From Anseranas semipalmata (Eukaryota; Chordata; Aves; Anseriformes; Anseranatidae), in NCBI GenBank assembly GCA_013399115.1, contig VXAA01003142.1, positions 62,001 to 126,000 on the forward strand: a stretch of DNA of 64,000 nt, read 5' to 3'. The notes beneath the pieces are model-generated. The model saw nothing but the letters and a program-made list of their open reading frames with translations. It ran no database searches and had not been told where the DNA came from. Below are positions 13,506 to 22,290 of this stretch, in pieces (the first letter of the stretch is position 1; each line of letters starts with the position of its first letter). The position numbers and the translations under genes are program-made.

Positions 13506-13702
13506 ATACCATTCTAAATGTGAGTGAGAAGTATGGGAACAAGAAAGGAGAAGAGGGAAAGAGCTATTTTGGCTTACCAGAACGATTTACATATAAGGAG
13601 CTGCAAGAAATACCACCAGCTGAGACTTAAGGACTTGAACAAAACCACCCCCATGCACGGACAGAAGCCTGCAAATAAAGGAGAAGGAAACTGTGCTTTC
13701 TG
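13506..13702 (+). other. Candidate terminal exon or retrocopy 3' end
   Basis: Seen: a pyrimidine tract ending in AG ('tttgtttctccctctag', AG at 13504-13505) is followed by a frame read from 13508 that stays open to TAA at 13628-13630. The encoded end contains GKSYFGLPERFTYKELQ and is rich in charged residues. AATAAA lies at 13674-13679, and a run of 15 A begins 25 bases later at 13705. Two readings are possible. It could be a genuine last exon (41 codons, entered with two bases of a split codon) with a very short 3' UTR. It could also be the 5'-truncated end of a processed retrocopy, since a genomic A-run after AATAAA is unusual for a real gene. I do not recognise the protein. Purine-rich DNA also avoids stop codons by chance, so confidence is low. 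Confidence 0.25.
13674..13679 (+). promoter_or_regulatory. Possible polyadenylation signal AATAAA
   Basis: It lies 44 bases after the stop of the candidate exon and 25 bases before a run of 15 A. The motif alone is common in AT-rich DNA, and only its position makes it worth noting. Confidence 0.3.
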
Positions 13703-14240
13703 AGAAAAAAAAAAAAAAATATTTTAAGAAAGTAAGAAAAGTACATGTTATAATGGGGAATCTTTTTAAAAGCTTCTTTCAAATCTTCTTGGCAAGTAAA
13801 GTTTTGTTTGGTTTGGTTAAAAAGCAGTGTGGCTTATGCCTTTGGCATTCAAATTTACATGCTAATAAAAGTGTGCTTATAAACTTGAATAACCACACTC
13901 CACAGTCCCAAACACTGCACCCCTGAATCTAAAAGCTGCTACTGCCAACATATGCATATTGTCTAGATCTCTCCATCTGCAGTCAATTATTTTCCTTACT
14001 ATGACCAAAAAATTCCAGTCCTTTACAGCATACTCCCAATTATTAAAATGCAGCTCTGCTCTCTAAAAATCACTTTTTTTTATCACCTTCCCAATTCCAT
14101 ATCAAATGCATTCAGTCTAATTATGGCTTTTCCATCAATTTGCAAAGCTTTGCAAATGCACACTGGATTCTGAGAGTGAAGCTGAGTATCTTTCATTTCA
14201 CTGAACATCCTCAAAAAAGAGAGCTGCAGACCAAGGTAAC

Positions 14241-14322
14241 TCCTCATTTATACCTGTGCAGCCCCATTGGCTTCAAATTACACTTTCTGCTACCCAAGTG
14301 TAACTCAAATTTCAGTGACTTA
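14241..14322. repeat. Possible ancient amniote repeat fragment
   Basis: The segment 'tacctgtgcagccccattgg' followed by 'cttcaaatta' and 'aagtgtaactcaaatttcagtgac' resembles a widespread reptile and bird repeat in which 'acac...gtgtaactccattgacttcaatgg' recurs. The likeness is partial and from memory. Confidence 0.25.
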
Positions 14323-15214
14323 TTATTGGTGCAGTTGATCAGAACATATTAAACAGTGTTGACAATACACAAGAACTAGGTTCATTTCCTCTCTTTCCCT
14401 CACATCGCACCACAGGACAAGGATTGTTAAATAAAAAGCTGCTATTTTCCTGGTCTCTTTTCACACTCTGCATGCAATTTAAAGAGCCATTGTGTCTTAT
14501 GATTGTGTTACTCCTACTGAAAGTAAAAAAGTGCTGTTTTCCCTAATGTTGCATCTTACCTGGTCTAGAAATCCCTAATGAATACTAGAAAATAAAAGGT
14601 AGAAGTTGCCTTTATTTAGCCAAATCAGAAAGAGAATAGAGATTGATTGGGTCATGTCTACCTGTGATTCCTCTAGACAGTCCAAGATCTTCATAGTGAT
14701 AATAGGTTTCTACAGTGTCAGACCTTAATGCTCAGTGTCTTTCAAAACTCATGCCATAGTTGTTATATACAGATATGTGGAGAAATAGAGACGGAATGTG
14801 AAGAAAATTCTGATAACCTTCAGATAAGATCCTTCATATCATTGAGAATTTTTTTCAGGCTTAGGCTTCATCAGGAGAGCTAATAAATGCCTTTCTATGT
14901 GAAGTTCCCACTGAAGAGACTGAACATCTGAATAGCTTTATTCTCTGGTAGACATGTGGATGGCAGAAAGCCTGCTAATACTCAGAACTGATTTCATCAG
15001 TTTTCAGACAACAAAGAAAAAAAACAAAAACACACAAAATAGACCCAAAACATCACCCTGAAGAGATAACAGAGTTTGTCACCAAAGTGGCACTCTTCTG
15101 ACAAGAACTGGTTGGCAGTAACATAAGCTATACTTGCCTAAGGGACTTTTATACATGCCTGGTTGCTGGGTAAATAGAGGAAGTCAATGAATTGACTGGC
15201 AAAAAAAAAAAAAA

Positions 15215-15230
15215 NNNNNNNNNNNNNNNN
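15215..15230. other. Assembly gap (16 N) inside a poly-A tract
   Basis: Fourteen A (15201-15214) precede the gap and eleven A (15231-15241) follow it. The gap therefore stands for unresolved homopolymer length rather than missing unique sequence. Confidence 0.95.
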
Positions 15231-15934
15231 AAAAAAAAAAAGGAATCAGGCCCAATACATTGGAGGCTTCTGGCATTTTTACAGCATTTACTACTAATCC
15301 TGTAGTATGTCTGATTCTAAGTGACAGCAAGTGGCATTATCATAAATGTCAGTTGCATTATTGTTGCCACTTTCATGCCCTAATCTTATGGAAAGCAGAG
15401 TTGTTAAGATGTTGGAAAAGAGACAGAATATTTTATCCTGATGTTATGGACATATGATCACTCATAGCATCCCGCTATTGTGAAAGGGAAAAGAATCACT
15501 AAACCCTCTGAGCTGCTCTCATAAGATTTAGCAAATTACTAAATTCATAGGTATAAACAGCAGGATAGGGGGAGCAGGGCTGTTAACTAAACTTCACCAG
15601 TGCATCTGCTTCAATGTGGCAGGGCAGTGTGCAAGTATGCGTGTACTCATACTGATGGGGTAGTTTGAGAGGCTTACAAGAGATTATACAATTTTGTAAT
15701 GGGATATCAAGGGTTTATCTGCATGTGAGTGACTTATGTGAGTCATTCTAAAAATTGCTGATAAAACTTGACTACCATGCCATCTTGGACTCTACTATAT
15801 GCATATACTGTGTTTTACAGGAAAAAAAAAAAAAATCAGGAAAATCTTTGACACCCTAAAAGTTTAATGGAGTTTCTTTCACACATTCTTTTTCCTATGA
15901 GGAAAAAAAAAAATAGTAATAATGACTCTGAAGT

Positions 15935-16020
15935 CTATAAAGACTATAAAGCTAATAAAGACTTCAGAGACTTCAGAGAAAGAGGGAGAAAAACTACAAA
16001 CAGCAGAACAAACAGCAGAA
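15935..16020. repeat. Cluster of three short tandem duplications
   Basis: Three independent two-copy tandem repeats lie within 90 bases: a 9-mer (ctataaaga/ctataaagc, 15935-15952), a 9-mer (acttcagag, 15961-15978) and a 12-mer (caaacagcagaa, 15997-16020). All look like recent replication-slippage events. Confidence 0.75.
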
Positions 16021-17054
16021 CAGACCAAGATGCCTGACAGCACTGATGAAACTCTTTAGCCAGACCAACAATATTGAGGACAGAACATGAAACATTAGTG
16101 ACAATTCTACCTTTACACCCAATGACACTGTTTGTTGCAGCTCCTAGATGTTTTCTAGGACCAGCACTAAGGATAATACACTGACTGCACCCTCTCAGAT
16201 CTACTAGGGAAAAAAAAAAAAAAGAATTTGTCAGAAAGTCTGGTAATCTTTTATTTCTTTTACTCAGAAGGGCCTTATTCTCATGTGTGTACACTCCAGG
16301 TAAAAGGGGCCTCTGCATTAAAAGCATAATGCCAATGGCACACAGTCATTAGAAGGAATAGCATTAGCCAGCTTCAGTAATTTTAAATTATTTTAAGTAT
16401 AGCAAAACTAGGGCTTATAAAGCTGCTAAGGATGTGTTCTTGATTGAGTCTCTTTGGGATATAATAGGCATTGGTTGTAAGTTAACGTTTTTGACATTTA
16501 CCAAGCATCCTGTTAAAGCTTCTTAAGATTAGGCAGTTCATGTTACAATCAACTTTGTTTTAAAAAAATAAAATCGTTGTTTGAACACCAACCTTTGCCC
16601 TGAGGCACATCTGCTGAGGAAGAGACAAAAACAGGTTACATCATCTTGTTAGCTTAAGAAGGGGCCCACAAAATACATATCAAAAACAGAATCTTAAGAA
16701 ATCACATATTTTATTTTTATTATTCCAGGAATACTGAGTTGGCATGCTTGTCCTTGAACATATAGTGCCAAAATTAATACAATTATGCACAAGAGCCTTG
16801 TTTTATACAAAGTACAGTTTATATTTTCAAAATACTAATACTTGGCATATGCAGAAGAGCTTTCACCATGGAAGAATTTCAGCTTGCCTCACAAATAACT
16901 AGTTACTAAATAACCCTACAAAGGAAATAAGAATGATCCCTATCTGAATTATATATTGTAAGCTTCAAAAAGAAAAGAAGTTTGTTCTGCCACTTTCACT
17001 TAACAAGAGACAGAATTGGGAAGGCAGACCAAATCTCAGGGATACTTCACAGAC

Positions 17055-17162
17055 GCACAGAATCTCAGAATGGCTGAGGCTGGAAGGAACCTCTGGAGGT
17101 CAGCTGGTCCAACCTCCTGCTCAAGCAGGGCCACCTAGAGCAAATTGCACAGGATTGGGTCC
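17055..17162 (-). mobile_element. CR1 LINE 3' end fragment
   Basis: The segment begins 'gcacagaatctcagaatggc', continues 'aggctggaaggaacctctgg' and 'ccaacctcctgctcaagcag', and ends near 'ggccacctagagcaaattgc'. This is the reverse complement of the standard avian CR1 3' end, which finishes in tandem ATTCTATGATTCT-like 8-mers. Only about 110 bases remain, the usual severe 5' truncation. No reverse transcriptase coding region is present, so the copy is inert. Confidence 0.88.
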
Positions 17163-17972
17163 ATTACTGAAGTGACAGGCACACTACATGTGTGGATTCA
17201 AATACACATCTCAGCAGCTTGCTGAAGTGAGGTCCTGATTACCATGTCCCAGTCCTCATGTCCATGCTCTCACTTCTGCCCTTCCAGCTCAATACAATTA
17301 TGGCAGAGCTGCTCCCTGCACAAAAGGATCAGAGGAGGCTGTAGAGCACATTTGATCAACATACTCATACCTGACATTAGCATCTACTGCAGAACCACTA
17401 CCAATCTATGGCCAATGTGACCCAATTTTGATAAAAGTGAGACTGCTCCTCCTGCATTTCTGCCATTGCAGAAACACAAGGGTGCTGCTCTCCAGCCTTT
17501 CCTTGACCCTCCAGCAAAGAGTGCACACATGCGAGCTGCTTCATCTGTCACCTGAGCTTGGGGAGCGTGATCCTAAGGAAGTCAGTGAGCAAGATGAAAG
17601 GGAAAGCATGTTCACTCATCTTGAAAGAACTCATTTCCCTTCCCAAATTCATCTTCCTCAGTTCATCCATCTTCCTGCCACCTCCCATTTTGAAGTGAGG
17701 TACCCTCCTTTCCTATTTCTTCCTCCCTGTTACAGTCAGATTGGCTGACTCTTTCATTCCCCCTTTTCAAGCATAACATAGTGCTGTACCCAGGAAACAT
17801 TTCTTCAAGGGAGAAAAACACACTTCATTGTGCTACAGGCACAGTAACACACCTGTCAGTGCAGCTCCTGTGAAGTAAGATGCTTTCCTCTTGGACAGCT
17901 TTTAGCTTTGGAGGAAGTTTGCAGGAGATAGTAAAATAACTGCAGGTAAGATTTCCAATGACAAAGACTTAC

Positions 17973-18030
17973 TCAGAGCTGACTGGCTGATGTGAACTGC
18001 CGTAAGGCATTCTGGTGACACTGGCATTGA
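17973..18030 (-). other. Exon-like patch with strong splice signals
   Basis: Read on the minus strand, the acceptor is 'gtttctcttttcaag' (AG complementary to 18031-18032) and the donor is GTAAGT immediately after 17973. The 58 bases between are open in two of three frames, one reading NASVTRMPYGSSHQPVSS; the third frame reaches TGA at the last codon. Both splice signals are close to vertebrate consensus. At 58 bases the patch is short but within the normal size of small exons. I recognise no protein. It might be a coding exon, a lncRNA exon or a pseudo-exon, which are common in introns. Confidence 0.22.
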
Positions 18031-18524
18031 CTTGAAAAGAGAAACAGCCCATTATTCTTTATGCACCACTTCATAGGATTTAATACAGAAATTTCCCCAG
18101 GGGAAGTGTATCCTCAGACACCGACAGGGAACTGCCAATGCCCACTTGCCAAAGTCTTCTAAAATTCAGAATTTCAATGCCATTTTTATTTCCATGAAAT
18201 CTTCAGCATTTTCATCTGTTCAAACATCATTGTTCTAATAAAATACTGGCACTGCAATGTTCCACAAAAGCCTTTTTAAACAACTGAATTATAAAGTGTT
18301 ACACAAAGGGCATTTTGTCCCATTCAAATGCAATAACAACAAAATTAATCCCAGGAGGAGAAATGCATTGCAGACACCATCTTTTAAAGTGAATTTAATT
18401 TTTGAATGTCCACTTGACATCTGATATTTTGTGAATTAAGTGAAAGAGCTGGTTCCTCAGTATAGACTCTCTTTTCTTATGGCTGTGATGGAGAACTTTT
18501 TCTGTCATGACAAACTGTTGCCAA

Positions 18525-18565
18525 GTAATGATCATTACACATGCAGCCATAATCATTACACACAC
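18525..18565. repeat. Palindrome plus direct repeat of ATCATTACACA
   Basis: GTAATGATCATTAC (18525-18538) is a perfect 14-base palindrome. Its right half with trailing ACACA recurs at 18552-18562. TAAT cores of this kind are typical homeodomain contacts, but no function can be shown here. Confidence 0.5.
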
Positions 18566-18765
18566 GATAGAGCTTATGATCTGAAAAAATCACATGCCAA
18601 AATATTCAGAAATGGATGAAATAAGTTAAAGAGATAGATCCAAAAGTCTGGAAGAGAAGATACCCCAAATTGTTTGGCTTCTAGCCATAATGTTGGCCTA
18701 ATCGTCTCTCTCATGCTCACCTAGAGAAGCAGTGAATGGATTAGGTGCAGAATAGGTTAGATCTC

Positions 18766-18784
18766 TTGTCTGTCTGTCTGTCTG
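18766..18784. repeat. (GTCT)n microsatellite
   Basis: About four and a half GTCT units. Confidence 0.8.
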
Positions 18785-19487
18785 GTGCTAGAACCAGATC
18801 TCCTCTGAGCATTGCAACTGTCCTCAGGGTAAAGAGGGTTTTTTTTAAGCTTACTGTGCTCCAATATGCACCAATAATGCTGATGGAAAATTAAGTCTCT
18901 CACAAATGTAGGTGCTTGAAAATACACACTTCAAAACCTGGCAGAATCTGCCAAAATACCTCTCCGCAACGTTAAGCTCCAAAATTTTATGTGAAACCCT
19001 GGCCCTCAATCACAGAAGTCAAATAGTGAGACACATCAAGTAACTTGTCTAGATAGCTTAGTTACTTCTTCTGGAATAAGCACTTTATGGTAACGTCATT
19101 CTTTAAGATTGCCAGAAGCTTGCACTCTCTTATTCTCAGGATGTTTGGTCCAGGATTTCACTCAAGACAGCTGCTCTTCTGATTCAATTTATTTTTATTT
19201 TGCATTATATCACATGTATTAAAACATGAATCAGAAGTCTGAAAATTTGGAAAAAATATTGCTAAGTAAGGCAGTATTAAAATAAGAAATTACATCTCCA
19301 CAAAAGTGCTTCAGTCACCGGAGAAAGCTTAAGTAGAGTTGAGTATGGTATTCAGCATTACCTAAATTCTTATCCTGTATGATACTGATAGAAATTTGTT
19401 GATATGTGATGCCTGTTTAATGACCCATGAGATATGAATGTATTGCCTAAGTCCATTTCTTACAGCTTATATGTACACATCACACAG

Positions 19488-19509
19488 CATGGCTATGACA
19501 ATAGCCATG
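19488..19509. other. Short perfect stem-loop
   Basis: The arms CATGGCTAT (19488-19496) and ATAGCCATG (19501-19509) pair perfectly across a four-base loop, GACA. The pairing does not extend outward, so it is too short for a microRNA precursor. No T-run follows that would suggest a Pol III terminator. Confidence 0.6.
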
Positions 19510-20689
19510 ACTTAATACCCTGGTTGGCAGTATATAAAGACAGCCAGCTGATTGAATTACTGTTCAGAAACACTCTAACTAGCCTTAAATAAGAGGCAGA
19601 GTAAAACAGGCTTTGTGGAAGTCCATTCTGTCATGGCTTGGTACCTTCCAGTACTAAGTGAGGTTATACTGAGCTGCCTTGGGTATTTCTATTCTAAGAT
19701 GCAACCATCAATGTAAACATAATGGAAAAAAGCTGGCAACATGAAGCCACAAAAAGTGAACCACCTATATATCCTCAGAAGCAACCCTGTCAAACCAGAG
19801 CTCAGGCAAGGGTAGGAAAATAAACATAAAAGTTGGTGGAGCTTTCCTTCCTGGGAGCTTTCCAGGGACATTTCACCCACCCACAAAGACCCTGTGCAAG
19901 GGCTTCATCTAACTTTAGACCCTTTTACCCTAAATGAGGAGAAGTTGTCAGTGTCCTGCACTGTCAGTCAGACACTTTTTTCTTACAGCAAAATTCTTGT
20001 ACATCAGTAGTGTCTCAGTCTGATCCTTCAAAACTGTCATATACAGGTGCTTATACGACTTAGTTCATGCTGCTCCTCCAGTAGACAAACATACAATCTA
20101 AACGAGATTATTATACCACGGATCTCACTCTAAGCAAGGCATAAGTAGTTTCAGATAGTCTTTTGGCTTTCTGCATGATGGATCTCTTGGCACTACCTGG
20201 AGTTTCGGCAACTGATACAGTTTTCAGTTCATTTCATCCTGAGCTTATGTGGTGATGGACAGTCAGCCTGTAAGCCAAGGAAGCAGGAGGGAAGCTTGTT
20301 TGCTTAGTCTGAATCTCTCGGGTATGCTCACTGCTGTTCTAATGTAAATGTTTATGAGGGATGCAATAAAATATTAAACTAAATGAATAATTGATATTTA
20401 CTTTATAGTAATTCAGATCCTTGCTTGTTTGAATAAAATCCATTATTTACAATATTCTACTTAACTAGGAGTGATTTCTCTTTGTTCATGCCACTTACTA
20501 ATTACTTGTTCCATCTGACACATTTTCCAGAGCCATATTGAGACGGTTATTGCATGTCAGTGTTTAAGGGCTTAGCATCCATTTTCCATATACTCTGTAA
20601 CACCAGAAGTTCTTCACAAACATATTTCTTGCTTGGTAGATGATCTTACCTCTCATGTATTTTTGACATACACAATCTTTATCAAGATG

Positions 20690-21180
20690 TAGGTATATTA
20701 ATTAAAGCAGAACGATGGAAAAAGATCCACAAAATGCTTTATCTAACACACAGCTTGAACTGAATACATTGTTTTTGTACTTGTAATATGCATTATGCAT
20801 GACTATTGAAATGATCATTTCATAAAAATGTCCACAAATCTTAAAAACTTCATACCCAAAGTGCATTATACAGGAAAAAATTATTCATTTGTAAAAAGGC
20901 TTCAGTCATCCAATTAGAGAGCAAAAATTGAACCTCGTGATTAATCAGCAAGCTCTGGAAACTGAGTAGTTAACAATTTACAGTCTGCAAACAGCACATA
21001 GCTTGAAAATTATCCATCTAAAATATCCAGAGCAAATTCACAAATTCCAAATACAGGTAATGCAAACAATTCATTTCTGTTCCAATTAATTATGCAATCA
21101 GTTCAATTAGTACAATCCAATCTCACACATCGATTCATGTTACATATCAACAACCCCTAACATATCACTAAGCACAATGC
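20690..21180. promoter_or_regulatory. AT-rich block dense in homeodomain-type motifs
   Basis: Visible motifs include TTAATTAA (about 20699), ATGCAT twice around 20790-20801, the 16-base palindrome at 20807-20822, CCAATTAG near 20910, TGATTAATCA near 20939, CCAATTAATTATGC near 21082 and CAATTAG near 21104. No repeat family is recognisable and no frame is open across it. Such a cluster is typical of conserved developmental enhancers, but AT-rich DNA yields many of these motifs by chance. Conservation cannot be judged from one sequence. Confidence 0.2.
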
Positions 21181-21754
21181 ACACTCATGTTTTGTACATA
21201 CTTGGATAATTACTGAATGTGCAGCAAAGAAGGAATTCCACTTCCCTGCTCAGTGCAGGCATGCCCCATGGATCAACTCTTACAACCTGTCTCTTAACAC
21301 TAGGGTGTGAGAAACACCAGGAAAAAAAAAAAAAAAGAGAGAGAAATACTGAATGTGAGCCTCTGCCAAAAATTCCACCATCAAATTATGTTGTGAATCT
21401 GCCTTGCAAAACTGAAGAAGAATGTTATAATACTGTCATAATAAACATGACATAATTCAGACAAAATGCTTTTTGCAAATTAAGTGCCAAATGCCTCCTC
21501 CTTGAGATGTAATAAATACAATAGTGGAGTAGATGAAAGGCAGGCTGTATGCATTTATCCTCTTGAAGAAGAGCTCAGAAGAAGAGTTCCCAACTAACAT
21601 GAGGGCGTCCTGCTTGCTAATCCTTATCAGTATATTAAAAACCAAGTGAATAATTGCATTTATATTGGCAAAATATCAGCCACCTTCTCTGGCTGATGCT
21701 TTAGGGGTAAGCAAGTGGGATTTGTGTGATTTTGTAGTATTATGCCAGTAAAAT

Positions 21755-21830
21755 CAGTCTGGAAGTCTAAAGTGCCAGATTGCAATTTATAAAGTCACTT
21801 CACCTCTCAGTGACCTCTGAAATTTTGCAT
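21755..21830 (+). mobile_element. Possible MIR SINE fragment
   Basis: 'ataaagtcacttcacctctc' followed by 'agtgacctctgaaatttt' resembles the MIR core (aagtcacttaacctctct...cctcagtttcc). Only the core remains. Divergence is high. Confidence 0.35.
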
Positions 21831-22271
21831 GAAGTTACTGTAGAGTTGGTATGCACAAGAAACAGTGGACTGAGTTTATGGAGAAAAAAAAAAAAATAGT
21901 GATTATTTCAGAGATCACCTACAAGAAGACCTCAGACCTGAATCCAGCTTCCTTTTAAGTCAATCTGAATACAAAATTAATTAGAAATATATTACCGTTG
22001 AGGAAATTTTTGATTCCACTTTTGACTTTTCAACTTTCAAACTACTACACTTGGGGTTTGGTCTAGGCCACACCTGCATGTATCTTTTTATATATGGGAT
22101 TTTAATATATATGTTAAATAAAAATGCATTTAATTTTTGTCTAATGTTTTGCAAATGAAAAGTATTATTGATAACAGCTACATCCCTTTTACCTGTAGAG
22201 GACCTAATACACAATGCTCTTATCTAATGCACCTTAGGATAGAATATCAGCACATTTCTCTGGTGGAGGCT

Positions 22272-22290
22272 GGGGTGGGGGTGGGGAGGG
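22272..22290 (+). other. Canonical G-quadruplex motif
   Basis: GGGGTGGGGGTGGGGAGGG contains four G runs of three or more separated by single-base loops. One-base loops are associated with very stable parallel quadruplexes. It is isolated in AT-rich DNA with no promoter, CpG cluster or gene beside it. Confidence 0.85.

Noticed and set aside
15944..16327. 127-codon minus-strand frame
   Set aside because: Crosses a 14-A run (poly-F) and the cluster of recent tandem duplications, and is unlikely to be a maintained coding sequence.
19531..19538. TATATAAA as a promoter TATA box
   Set aside because: Such strings are frequent in AT-rich DNA, and no initiator, CpG cluster or downstream gene is visible.
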